DNA from: Streptomyces gardneri
Lineage (GTDB): Bacteria > Actinomycetota > Actinomycetes > Streptomycetales > Streptomycetaceae
Direction: 5' to 3'
Assembly (NCBI RefSeq): GCF_006539185.1
Contig: NZ_BJMN01000042.1
Coordinates: 33,568 to 97,567, forward strand
DNA length: 64,000 nt
Below are positions 33,798 to 42,179 of the stretch, piece by piece. A program made the position numbers and the translations under genes. The notes below the pieces were generated by a model. That model made no database searches, had not been told where the DNA came from, and saw nothing but the letters and a program-made list of their open reading frames with translations. Numbering within the stretch: position 1 is the stretch's first letter; the number at the start of each line of letters is the position of its first letter.

Positions 33798-34730
33798 ATG
33801 GACGCACTCGCCGGACTCCTCGACGGGCCCCGCGCCAAGGGCGCCTTCCTGCTCCGCATGATCATGGAGCCGCCCTGGTCCGTCCGCATCGAGGACGGCG
33901 CGCCCCTCTGCCTCATGTGCGTCACCGAGGGCGAGGCCTGGGTCGTCCCCGACGCCGGCGAACCCGTCCTCCTGCGGCCCGGCGACATCGCCATCGCCCG
34001 CGGCCCGGAGCCGTACACCGTCGCCGGCGCCCCCGACGCCCCGCCCCGCGCCCGCATCGGTCCCGACGGCGGCTGCACCACCCTCAGCGGGGAGCCGCTC
34101 GCCCAGACCATGCGCCTCGGCGTCCGGACCTGGGGCAACGCCCCGGACGGCCGCAACACCGTCCTCGTCGGCACCTACCGGATGGACGGCGAGGTCGGCC
34201 GCCGGCTGCTCGACGCCCTGCCGACCCTGCTCCACCTGCCCGCCGACGTGTGGACCTGCCCCCTGATGCCCTTCCTCGACGAGGAGATCGCCCGCGACGA
34301 ACCCGGCCAGACCGTCGTCCTCGACCGGGTCCTCGACCTGCTGCTCATCGCCGTCGTCCGCGCCTGGTTCTCCCGGCCCGGAGCCGAGGCGCCCGCCTGG
34401 TACAAGGCCATGGGCGATCCGGTCGTCGGCCGGGCGCTGCGGCTCCTCCAGAACGACCCCGCCCACCCCTGGACCGTCGCCTCGCTCGCGGCGAAGTCCG
34501 GCGTCTCCCGGGCCGCGCTCGCCCGCCGCTTCGCCGAGCTCGTCGGCGAGACCCCGATGGCGTACCTCACGGACTGGCGGCTCGCGCTCGCCGCCGATCT
34601 GCTGCGCGAGACGGACGCCACCGTCGAGGCGGTCGCCCGACAGGTCGGATACAGCGGCGCCTTCGCCCTGAGCGCCGCCTTCAAACGGGTACGCGGCGTC
34701 AGCCCGCAGGAGCACCGCGCCCGGAGCTGA
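33798..34730 (+). CDS. AraC-family regulator with cupin sensor
   Basis: 310 residues. TACGCT (33784-33789) lies 8 nt before the ATG, so it is probably leaderless. Residues about 10-180 are a cupin-6-type sensor (WSVRIEDGAPLCLMCVTEGEAWVVPDAGEPVLLRPGDIAIARGPEPYTV). Residues about 205-305 are two AraC helix-turn-helix motifs (WTVASLAAKSGVSRAALARRFAELVGETPMAYLTDWRLALAADLLR; VGYSGAFALSAAFKRVRGVSPQEHR). It likely activates the divergent NmrA-like gene. No ligand can be named. Confidence 0.88.
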   Translation: MDALAGLLDGPRAKGAFLLRMIMEPPWSVRIEDGAPLCLMCVTEGEAWVVPDAGEPVLLRPGDIAIARGPEPYTVAGAPDAPPRARIGPDGGCTTLSGEPLAQTMRLGVRTWGNAPDGRNTVLVGTYRMDGEVGRRLLDALPTLLHLPADVWTCPLMPFLDEEIARDEPGQTVVLDRVLDLLLIAVVRAWFSRPGAEAPAWYKAMGDPVVGRALRLLQNDPAHPWTVASLAAKSGVSRAALARRFAELVGETPMAYLTDWRLALAADLLRETDATVEAVARQVGYSGAFALSAAFKRVRGVSPQEHRARS

Positions 34731-34819
34731 GCGCTCCGGCCGGCGACATGAACAGGAGACTCTTTGCCGGACCGGCAACATTTCTCGCGCATCCGGGCGC
34801 CTCGCCGCACCCTGGAACC

Positions 34820-35761
34820 ATGAGCCAGCACCACGCATCCCACCAGGGCCACGACCACGGGCAGAACCAGCACAACCAGCAGAGCCACGACCACAGCCCG
34901 GGCCACCACCACGACGGCACCCACCTGGACTGGAGCGAGATGGCCCTGCTCCTGGAGCGGCAGGCCGAGATCGCGAGTCCCGCCTACACCGAGGCCGCCG
35001 CCTGGCTCGGCACGCTCGCCCCGGTCCACGGCGTCCGGCGCGTCCTCGACATCGGCAGCGGTCCCGGTGTCGTCACCAGCCTGCTCGCGGAGGCCTTCCC
35101 GGTCGCCGAGACCGTCGCCGTCGACGGCAGCCCCGAACTCCTCGTACGGGCCCGCGACCGTGCCGAGGCCCGTGGCCTCGGCGCCCGCGTCTCCACCCTC
35201 CACGCCGAACTCCCCGAAGCCATCGGCATTCTCGGCGAGGCCGACCTCGTCTGGGCGGGCAACTCCCTGCACCACATCGGCGACCAGCGGGCCGCGCTCG
35301 CGGAGTTCGCGGGCCTCCTGCGCCCCGGCGGTATGATCGCGCTCGTCGAGGGCGGCCTGCCCACCCGCCACCTGCCCTGGCACATCGGCATCGGCCGACC
35401 GGGCCTCGAAGCCCGCCTCGACGCCGCCCACGCCTACTGGTTCGGCGAGATGCGCGCCGGGCTTCCCGGCTCCGTCGACGAGCCGGACGACTGGCGGGCG
35501 CTCCTCGCCGACGCCGGCCTCACCCCCGCGGGCACCCGCACCTTCCTCACGGACGTCCCCGCGCCCGTCTCCCCGGTCGTCCGGGAGCTGGCCGTCTCGC
35601 ACTACCAGCGGTTCCGCGAGGGCTTCGGCGACCGGATCGACGCGGACGACCGCAAGACGCTCGACCGGCTCCTCGACCCGGCCGACGAGAAGTCCCTGCA
35701 CCACCGCACGGACCTCTTCCATCTGACGGCCCGGACCGTCCACACTGCCCGCAAGGGCTGA
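34820..35761 (+). CDS. SAM methyltransferase with histidine-rich N-terminus
   Basis: 313 residues. The first 36 contain about a dozen histidines as HH, HxH and HHH clusters between Gln, Asn, Asp and Gly, a pattern of metal-binding or metal-storage tails. The methyltransferase fold follows: VLDIGSGPGVVTSLLAEAFP, VDGSPELLVRAR, LVWAGNSLHHIGDQRAALAEFAGLLRPGGMIALVEGG. The C-terminal region is alpha-helical with FRTDLFHLT-like end. The substrate is unknown. It follows the AraC gene by 89 bp on the same strand. Confidence 0.85.
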   Translation: MSQHHASHQGHDHGQNQHNQQSHDHSPGHHHDGTHLDWSEMALLLERQAEIASPAYTEAAAWLGTLAPVHGVRRVLDIGSGPGVVTSLLAEAFPVAETVAVDGSPELLVRARDRAEARGLGARVSTLHAELPEAIGILGEADLVWAGNSLHHIGDQRAALAEFAGLLRPGGMIALVEGGLPTRHLPWHIGIGRPGLEARLDAAHAYWFGEMRAGLPGSVDEPDDWRALLADAGLTPAGTRTFLTDVPAPVSPVVRELAVSHYQRFREGFGDRIDADDRKTLDRLLDPADEKSLHHRTDLFHLTARTVHTARKG

Positions 35762-35778
35762 CGGCCCGGGCGCGGCCT

Positions 35779-36243
35779 TCAGGACACCGGCTCCAACTGC
35801 CACCACTGGGAGGGGGAGTCGGTGTCCTCCCACTGCCGTACGGACGCGCCCACCTCCCGCGAGCCGTCCGCGACCTCCAGGTACAGCCCGCTGACGAAGC
35901 TCACGAGCGCCACCGTCCCCGGCGACTGGAGGTCCTGCTCGATGATCCACTCCTGCGCGCCGAAGTTGTTCGGCTTCCACTGCTGGATCAGCGCGCCGTT
36001 CTCCGTGGACGCGTTCATGACGTCGAGCCGCTTGCCGCTGGCCGCGTTGACCAGGTGGTAGAGGCCGCCGCCGTTCGGCACCGTCGCGATGTGCCAGTGC
36101 TGCCCGGGGGCGCCGTCCTCGACCCCCTGGTGCATCTTGGCGCCACTGCGGGCCGACCCTCCGGGCACCTCGAGAAGCAGCCCGCTCGCCACGTTCCGTA
36201 CCCGGTAGAGACCGTCCTCGACGGGACTCGGAGCACCACTCAC
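35779..36243 (-). CDS. Ricin B-type beta-trefoil lectin-domain protein
   Basis: 154 residues, GTG after GAGGGGGAAC. One beta-trefoil fills the whole protein: three repeats with (Q/A)xW-type ends, GQHWHI, QQWKPNNFGAQEWII and PSQWWQL, each preceded by a 'SGLLLEV / SGKRLDVMNAS / SGLYLEVADGS' strand pair. No signal peptide is seen, so it is likely cytoplasmic or exported by an unknown path. It should bind a carbohydrate. It lies 29 bp downstream of the aldo/keto reductase on the same strand and is probably co-transcribed. Confidence 0.85.
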   Translation of the reverse strand: MSGAPSPVEDGLYRVRNVASGLLLEVPGGSARSGAKMHQGVEDGAPGQHWHIATVPNGGGLYHLVNAASGKRLDVMNASTENGALIQQWKPNNFGAQEWIIEQDLQSPGTVALVSFVSGLYLEVADGSREVGASVRQWEDTDSPSQWWQLEPVS

Positions 36244-36272
36244 GGTCCGTTCCCCCTCTCTCGTACGCCCGC

Positions 36273-37118
36273 TCACGCGCCGACGTGGAACTCCGCCGGG
36301 TCCGGCCCGATACGACGGTTCTCGTCGAGCGCGGCGATCGCCGCCAGGTCCTCCGGGTCGAGCGTGAAGTCGAAGACGTCGATGTTCTCGCGGATGCGCG
36401 AGGGGGTCACCGACTTCGGGATCACCACGTTCCCCAGCTGGAGATGCCAGCGCAGCACCACCTGGGCCGGCGTCCGCCCGTGCTTCCGCGCGATCGCCAC
36501 GATCGCCGGAACCTCCAGGATCCCCTTGCCCTGGCCGAGCGGCGACCACGCCTCCGTCGCGATGCCGTGCCGGGCGTGCGCCTCGCGCGAGGCCGACTGC
36601 TGGAGCTGCGGGTGGAGCTCGATCTGGTTGACGGCCGGCACGACGGACGTCTCGCCGATCAGCCGCTCCAGGTGCTCGGGAAGGAAGTTCGAGACGCCGA
36701 TCGCCCGCGCCCGCCCGTCCGCGTGGATCTTCTCGAAGGCCCGGTACGTGTCGACGTACGTGTCCTTCGACGGCAGCGGCCAGTGGATCAGGTACAGGTC
36801 GACGTGGTCGAGGCCCAGCTTCTCCAGCGAGGCGTCGAAGGCGCGCATCGTCGCGTCGTAACCCTGGTCGCTGTTCCACAGCTTGGTGGTGACGAACAGC
36901 TCCTCGCGCGGGATCCCCGAGGCGGCCACGGCCTGCCCGGTGCCCCGCTCGTTCTGGTAGATCGCGGCCGTGTCGATCGAGCGGTAGCCGGCCTCCAGGG
37001 CGGTGGCCACGGCCGTCGCCGCCTCGTCGTCCGGCACCTGCCACACGCCGAAGCCCAGCTGCGGCATCGGCACGCCGTTGTTCAGGGTGAGGGAAGGGAC
37101 CTTGCTGTCCGTGCTCAC
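36273..37118 (-). CDS. Aldo/keto reductase (2,5-diketo-D-gluconate reductase type)
   Basis: 281 residues, GTG start. The AKR barrel has the catalytic tetrad D49, Y54, K79 and H112. Signatures: LTLNNGVPMPQLGFGVWQ, EAGYRSIDTAAIYQNERG, IGVSNFLPEHLERLI and VVIPKSVTPSRIRENIDVFDF. It reduces aldehydes or keto sugars with NADPH. It is preceded by 47 bp from the ABC transporter operon end and followed closely by the ricin-like gene. Confidence 0.92.
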   Translation of the reverse strand: MSTDSKVPSLTLNNGVPMPQLGFGVWQVPDDEAATAVATALEAGYRSIDTAAIYQNERGTGQAVAASGIPREELFVTTKLWNSDQGYDATMRAFDASLEKLGLDHVDLYLIHWPLPSKDTYVDTYRAFEKIHADGRARAIGVSNFLPEHLERLIGETSVVPAVNQIELHPQLQQSASREAHARHGIATEAWSPLGQGKGILEVPAIVAIARKHGRTPAQVVLRWHLQLGNVVIPKSVTPSRIRENIDVFDFTLDPEDLAAIAALDENRRIGPDPAEFHVGA

Positions 37119-37165
37119 GTGCGGTCGTTCCTAACGTCGTCGGATTACTCCCTGGGGCAACGATC

Positions 37166-37924
37166 TCAGCCCCCGTCGCATTCCGCCGCGCGTGGAGCCG
37201 CTCCGAGGTACGCCTCGCGTACGGCCGGGTCGGACCGGACCTCGGCGGCCGTCCCCTCGGCCAGGACGCGGCCGAGGTCCAGGACCACGACGCGCGAGCA
37301 CAGCTCCATCACGAAGCCCACGTTGTGCTCGACGAGCAGTACCGCGCAGTTCTCCTCCTCGGCCATGTGGCGGACGACGACGGCGAGTCGACGGCGCTCC
37401 TCGGCGGTCGTCCCGGAGGCGGGTTCGTCGAGGAGGAGCACACGGGGCGGGTCGGCGAGGGCCCGGGCGAGCTCGACCATCCGGGCCTGCCCGACCGGCA
37501 GCGCGCCCGCGTACGAGCCGGTGAGCGCGTCGAGCCCGCACTCGCGGAGCACGGCGTCGGCCCGCTCGCGGTGGCGGCGCGTCCCCGGCCGCAGCCCGCT
37601 CCGCCAGTCCTGGGCCACCACCAGGTTGTCGGCCACCGTCAGCTGCCCGAAGAGCTGCTGGCGCTGGAAGGTGCGGCGGATGCCGTGGCGGGCCCGCCAC
37701 ACGGGGGAGCGGCGGGTGATGTCCTCGCCCGCGAACGTGACGCTTCCGCCGTCGGGCCGACGGATGCCGGACAGCACGTCGAACAGCGTGGTCTTGCCGG
37801 CGCCGTTCGGCCCGATGAGTCCGCAGACCTCCCCGGGGCGTACGGAGATGGTCACGTCCCGCAGGGCGTGGACGCCGCCGAAGCGGACGCCGATCCCGCC
37901 GGCGTGGAGCAGCGCACTCGTCAT
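37166..37924 (-). CDS. Branched-chain amino-acid-type ABC transporter ATPase (LivG)
   Basis: 252 residues. Walker A GPNGAGKTT at 38-46, a degenerate signature LPVGQ at 142-146 in place of LSGGQ (LivG proteins often read LSYGQ), and Walker B LLLDEP about 163-168. The C-terminal EHNVGFVMELCSRVVVLDLGRVLAEGTAAEV is LivG-specific. Its ATG overlaps the stop of the 947-residue fusion gene as ATGA, so it is translationally coupled and supplies the second ATPase. Confidence 0.92.
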   Translation of the reverse strand: MTSALLHAGGIGVRFGGVHALRDVTISVRPGEVCGLIGPNGAGKTTLFDVLSGIRRPDGGSVTFAGEDITRRSPVWRARHGIRRTFQRQQLFGQLTVADNLVVAQDWRSGLRPGTRRHRERADAVLRECGLDALTGSYAGALPVGQARMVELARALADPPRVLLLDEPASGTTAEERRRLAVVVRHMAEEENCAVLLVEHNVGFVMELCSRVVVLDLGRVLAEGTAAEVRSDPAVREAYLGAAPRAAECDGG

Positions 37925-40764
37925 CGACGGACTCCCGTCCCCAGATAGGCCTCGGCGAGCCGGTCCGTGTCCACCTCGGAGCGCGGCCCGGACCAGGCGA
38001 TCCCGCCCTGTGAGAGGTACGCGACGGTGTCGGCGACACCGAGGACCTCGGCCGCCTTCTCCTCGACGAGGAGCAGCGCCGTGCCGCTCGCCCGCAGCTC
38101 GGTGAGGAGGCGGAAGACCTCGTCCACGACGCGGGGCGCGAGCCCGAGGGAGGGCTCGTCGGCGACGAGGACGGTGGGCGGGCGCTGGAGGAGCGGGGCG
38201 AGCGCCAGGATCTGCTGTTCGCCGCCGGACAGGGAGCCTGCGGCGACGGAGCGGCGGGAGGCGAGCGCGGGAAAACGCGCGTACACGGCGTCCCGGTCCT
38301 CGGGCGCGGGCAGTTGCAGGGCCAGGTTCTCCTCGATGGACAGCCCGGCGAAGATCCCCCGCCCCTCGGGCGCGAGCCGCACCCCACGCCGGGCCCGCCG
38401 GACGGTGTCGTCCCGGGTGGCGTCCAGGCCCCCCACCCGTACGTGCCCGGCGGACGGCCGGAGCAGGCCGGCGGCCACCCGGCACAGGGTCGACTTGCCC
38501 GCCCCGTTGGGTCCGAGCAGCACGAGCACCTCCCCGCCGCGCACCTCCAGGTCGACCCCGTGCACCACCGCCGCGCCCCCGTACCCGGCCCGCACTCCGC
38601 GCAACGCGAGCGCGGGCGGCTCGGATCCGGGCCTCGGCACCGGCTCGCGGGGTCCCCGGCGGATGGCCGTGGTTCCGGCGGGAACCGGGTCGCGCGACGA
38701 ATCGAGCGCCGGGTCGAGCGCCGGGGCGCGCGACGAATCGGACGCCGACTCGGGCGCCGGTGCCTGCTCGGGCACGGGAACCGCCACCGCCACCGCCACC
38801 GCCACCGCCGCCGGCACCTCCACCGCCGCCGGCGGGGCGTCACCCCGCCCCCGTACAGCCGCCGCCCGCGCCGCCCACCGCGAAGGCAGCGCCGCGCAGT
38901 ACCCGTCCGGGTCGTTCGCGAGGGCCAGGCCCGCGAGGCCGAAGAGGATCACCGGCAGATGCGCGGACTCCGTCACATAGGTCGCCAGCAGGTGCGGGAC
39001 CACCGCGAAGGCCAGCCCGGCCACCACGGCGAACTGCGGACGCCGGACCCCCGCCGCGACCACGACCGCCAGCCACACCAGGCCCGTCATCGCCGTGAAG
39101 TCCGTCGCCGTGATCCGCGTGTTGTACGAGGCGTACAGCACGCCCCCGAAGCCCGCGAGGCCCGCCGACACCGTGAAGACGAGGAGCTTCGTGCGGACCA
39201 CCGACACCCCGGAGGCCGCGGCGGCCTCCGGCGCCGAGCGGACCGCGAGCACGGCCCGGCCCCAGCGGGAGCCGCGCAGCAGGGTCAGCAGCCACACGAC
39301 CGCCCCGGACAGCAGGACCAGCGCGACCCCCAGCGCCCGGTCGTCGCCGAGGTCCAGCGGGCCGAGGACGGGACGCGGGATCTCCCAGCCCGTGTCCCCG
39401 TTGCGCAGCCACCCCACCTGGAACAGCACCTGGTCCGCCAGGAACGCGAGGGCCAGCGTGGCCAGCGCCAGCGACCGGCCGCCCAGCCGCAGCGCGGGCA
39501 GCGCGACCACCGCGCCGAGCAGCGCCGCCGCGGCCGTACCGACCGCGGCCGCCGCCACGAAGGGCCAGCCGCGGCTCATAAGGAGACCCGCCACCAGCGC
39601 CGCCCCCGTCACGAACGTCGCCTGGGCGAGCGACACCATCGCACCGAGCCCCGTGACCACCGTGAACGACATGAAGACGAGACCGATCGCGAGGCCCTGC
39701 GCGAGGATCCCCGACCAGAACGGCGTGGTGACCGTGTAGAAGGCCGTCGCGAGGAGTGCGCCCGCCACCACCCAGGCCCCCCATCGGCGGCCCCGGCCCT
39801 TCCCGGCGAGGTAGTCGACCGGCGGTGGATCTGCGGCGGCCGTGCCCGCCGCGCGCCGCCGCCGCGCCAGGACGACGAGGCCGCCGAAGAGGATCAGGAA
39901 CGGCACCGCCGTACGGAAGCCGGTGATGTCCTCGGCGAACGAGGCGTACCCCGCCACCAGGTTCTGCAGCACGCCGAGTCCGAGCCCGCCCGCGAACGCG
40001 AGCGGCACGGAGAGGAACCGCCCGAGCACCGCCGCGGTCGCGGAGACGAACAGGAACAGTGTGTAGTCGTGGGCGGAGAGGCCGAGGAGCGGGGTCGCGA
40101 GGACCCCGGCGAGACCCGCGAGGCCCGAGGACAGCATCCACGCGATCGAGGACAGCCGGTCCGCGCTGATGCCCCGCAGCTCCGTCAGCGAGCGGTTGTC
40201 GACGGCCGCCCGCAGCCGCAGACCGAGCCGGGTGTGCCGCATCAGGACCCACAGACCGGCCGCCACCAGGGCCGTCGCGACCCAGGTGATCAGCTGGTCG
40301 GAGTCGATGCCGACGCCGTCGAGGGGTTGCCACGACACCGCGGGGCTCGGGCCCACCCCGGGGAGCCCGAACTGGTTCTCGGCGGGCTGGACCGGGGCGC
40401 CGGCCCGCTCCAGGAGCTCGACCACCCACAGGCCGGCCGCCGGCAGGGCGACCAGCAGGCCGATCGTGGCCACGATCTGCGCCGTCTCGCCGACCCGGGC
40501 CAGCTTGCGGAACATCAGCCGGTCAAGGCCCCAGCCGAGCGCGGGCGCGACGACGCACACGAGCAGCAGCGCCGTCGGCACGGCGGGCCAGCCGAAGCCG
40601 GAGTGGAGCTCGTAGAAGGCGAGCGCGCACAGGTAGGCGGTGGCGCCATGCGCGAAGTTGAAGAGTCCGGAGGCGGAGTACGAGAGCACGAGGCCGGTCG
40701 CGAGCAGCGCGTACAGCGCGCCCGAGACCAGCCCGCTCAGCACGAAGCCCAGCAGGTCACCCAC
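37921..40764 (-). CDS. Fused LivH-LivM-LivF transporter protein (permease-permease-ATPase)
   Basis: One 947-residue frame carries three usually separate subunits. Residues 1-300 are a LivH-type permease (LVSGALYALLATGLVLSYSASGLFNFAHGA). Residues about 325-620 are a LivM-type permease (LAQGLAIGLVFMSFTVVTGLGAMVSLAQATFV). Residues 621-717 are a Pro/Ala/Val/Ser/Asp-rich linker with an (AV)n run. Residues 718-947 are a LivF ATPase: Walker A GPNGAGKST 751-759, signature LSGGEQQ 845-851, Walker B VLVADE 865-870. With LivG and the lipoprotein it would make a full importer. The frame is open throughout, so it is a true fusion. Confidence 0.93.
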   Translation of the reverse strand: MGDLLGFVLSGLVSGALYALLATGLVLSYSASGLFNFAHGATAYLCALAFYELHSGFGWPAVPTALLLVCVVAPALGWGLDRLMFRKLARVGETAQIVATIGLLVALPAAGLWVVELLERAGAPVQPAENQFGLPGVGPSPAVSWQPLDGVGIDSDQLITWVATALVAAGLWVLMRHTRLGLRLRAAVDNRSLTELRGISADRLSSIAWMLSSGLAGLAGVLATPLLGLSAHDYTLFLFVSATAAVLGRFLSVPLAFAGGLGLGVLQNLVAGYASFAEDITGFRTAVPFLILFGGLVVLARRRRAAGTAAADPPPVDYLAGKGRGRRWGAWVVAGALLATAFYTVTTPFWSGILAQGLAIGLVFMSFTVVTGLGAMVSLAQATFVTGAALVAGLLMSRGWPFVAAAAVGTAAAALLGAVVALPALRLGGRSLALATLALAFLADQVLFQVGWLRNGDTGWEIPRPVLGPLDLGDDRALGVALVLLSGAVVWLLTLLRGSRWGRAVLAVRSAPEAAAASGVSVVRTKLLVFTVSAGLAGFGGVLYASYNTRITATDFTAMTGLVWLAVVVAAGVRRPQFAVVAGLAFAVVPHLLATYVTESAHLPVILFGLAGLALANDPDGYCAALPSRWAARAAAVRGRGDAPPAAVEVPAAVAVAVAVAVPVPEQAPAPESASDSSRAPALDPALDSSRDPVPAGTTAIRRGPREPVPRPGSEPPALALRGVRAGYGGAAVVHGVDLEVRGGEVLVLLGPNGAGKSTLCRVAAGLLRPSAGHVRVGGLDATRDDTVRRARRGVRLAPEGRGIFAGLSIEENLALQLPAPEDRDAVYARFPALASRRSVAAGSLSGGEQQILALAPLLQRPPTVLVADEPSLGLAPRVVDEVFRLLTELRASGTALLLVEEKAAEVLGVADTVAYLSQGGIAWSGPRSEVDTDRLAEAYLGTGVRR
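38780..38809. repeat. Five 6-bp repeats in the transporter linker
   Basis: Five copies of ACCGCC on the plus strand encode an alternating Ala-Val run in the linker before the LivF domain. The copies are exact, in frame, and variation in number would change only linker length. Confidence 0.85.
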
Positions 40765-40776
40765 GGCGAGGCGCCC

Positions 40777-42045
40777 CTAGCCGAAGGGGATCGCCGGATA
40801 GCACTTGAACGGCACCGCCACCTCGTAGCGGCCGTTCTTCAGCCGGACGAGCGCCCCGCAGCCGAAGCTCTCCTTCTGCCCCTTGGGCTCGGCGCGGTCG
40901 CCGACGAGCGTGCCGGTGTCGGAGAAGCCGCTCGCGGCCTTCTGGAAGGACTCGACGGTCAGCTCCTTGCCCGCCTTCGCGGCGATGGACAGGAAGAGGT
41001 CGGCCGACATGTACCCCGTCATCATGTGCATGTTGAGCGGCACATCCTTCCCGCCGGCTGCCTTCTTGATGTCCGCCTTGAACTGCGTCATCGCGGGGCT
41101 GTACGCCTCGAAGGGCTGGAACTGCAGCAGCACGTGCACCCCGTCGAGCGCCTGCCGTGTCGCGTCCTTCGCGAGCAGCCCCGGGTCGTAGTCGGTCGGG
41201 TCGGAGATGACGCCCTTGTAGCCTGACCGCTTGAGCGCGGTGAACAGGCCGATGTTGTACGGGGTCTGCATCACCGAGACGACGGCGTCGGGCGCGGAGC
41301 CGCCGGGACCCGAGCGGAGGATCTCCTTGGTGTACGCCGACCAGTCGCTCGGCATGGAGGTCGCGGGCACCGAGGCCTTGGCGTACGCGAGGGTGAAGCC
41401 GGCCGCCTTGAAGCCCTGGGTGAAGGTACGGATGCCGAACTTGCCCGCGTCGCTGTCGCCGGCGATCAGCGCGACCGACTTCCCCCGGGCGCCGCCGAGG
41501 ACGGTGGCGAGCCCCTCCGGCCAGGTCTGGTTGAGGGTGCCGCCCGGGGTCGGGACGAGGCAGCCGTTGAAGCCGTAGATGTGCTTCGGTCCGCAGAACG
41601 AGGGAAGCGTGCCCCAGCCGACGGTGGGGACCTTCTGGCCGTCGAGGAAGTCGGCTCCGGCGAAGGTGACCGAGCTCATGGGGGAGACGGCGAAGACCTT
41701 GTCCTGCTGGACGAGCTTGCGCGCCGCCGCGAGGTTCCTGGCCGGGTCCTGGCCGTCGTCCTCGGCGCCCAGGTAGTCGATCCTGCGGCCGTTGACACCG
41801 CCCTCGGCGTTGGCCCGGTCGTAGCGCGCCTTGGCGCCGAGATCGGTGTCCTTCTTGGAGTAGCCGCTCGCGGTGGTCATGGAGACGATGCCGCCGACCT
41901 TGATCGCGTCGGCGGTGACTCCGCGTACGGATGCTCCGGGGGCGCCGGGCTTCTCCGAAGTCCCGCCGGTGGAGGCCGAGTTGCAGGCGGTGGCGAGGAG
42001 CAGGGCCGCTGATGCGGCGGCGAGGGTGCGGATCGGTCGCAGCAC
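40777..42045 (-). CDS. ABC transporter substrate-binding lipoprotein (LivJ/K-like)
   Basis: 422 residues, GTG start. A signal peptide ends in the lipobox LLLATAC with Cys21, so it is a membrane-anchored lipoprotein. The type-I periplasmic-binding fold reads VGGIVSMTTASGYSKKDTDLGAKARYDRANAEGGVNGRRIDYLGAEDDGQDPARNLAAARKLV, the usual LivJ/amide-binding pattern. Ligand: branched-chain amino acid, amide or aromatic acid. It is the first gene of the operon, 12 bp upstream of the fused permease gene, under a TTGACG/CAGAAT promoter. Confidence 0.92.
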   Translation of the reverse strand: MLRPIRTLAAASAALLLATACNSASTGGTSEKPGAPGASVRGVTADAIKVGGIVSMTTASGYSKKDTDLGAKARYDRANAEGGVNGRRIDYLGAEDDGQDPARNLAAARKLVQQDKVFAVSPMSSVTFAGADFLDGQKVPTVGWGTLPSFCGPKHIYGFNGCLVPTPGGTLNQTWPEGLATVLGGARGKSVALIAGDSDAGKFGIRTFTQGFKAAGFTLAYAKASVPATSMPSDWSAYTKEILRSGPGGSAPDAVVSVMQTPYNIGLFTALKRSGYKGVISDPTDYDPGLLAKDATRQALDGVHVLLQFQPFEAYSPAMTQFKADIKKAAGGKDVPLNMHMMTGYMSADLFLSIAAKAGKELTVESFQKAASGFSDTGTLVGDRAEPKGQKESFGCGALVRLKNGRYEVAVPFKCYPAIPFG

Positions 42046-42074
42046 GTTCGGTCGTCCCTCCGTCGGGTGACCGC

Positions 42075-42103
42075 ATTCTGTGACCGAGCTGATGAACCGT
42101 CAA
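42075..42103 (-). promoter_or_regulatory. Candidate promoter of the ABC transporter operon
   Basis: On the minus strand TTGACG (42098-42103) and CAGAAT (42075-42080) are spaced by 17 nt, a good match to the vegetative consensus, 30 bp before the lipoprotein start codon. Supported by position and spacing only. Confidence 0.6.
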
Positions 42104-42106
42104 TAA

Positions 42107-42136
42107 CTGACGCAACGTCAATTGATGATGCGTCAG
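42107..42136. promoter_or_regulatory. Inverted repeat upstream of the transporter promoter
   Basis: CTGACGCA (42107-42114) and TGCGTCAG (42129-42136) are perfect 8-bp arms with 14 nt between, just upstream of the -35. Extra CGTCA and TGACG half-sites surround it. It is a candidate site for an unidentified regulator, possibly TetR-like. Confidence 0.5.
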
Positions 42137-42179
42137 AACTGCTCGGCCGGCGCCCCCGTCACTACTCGGCCGGGCCCCG

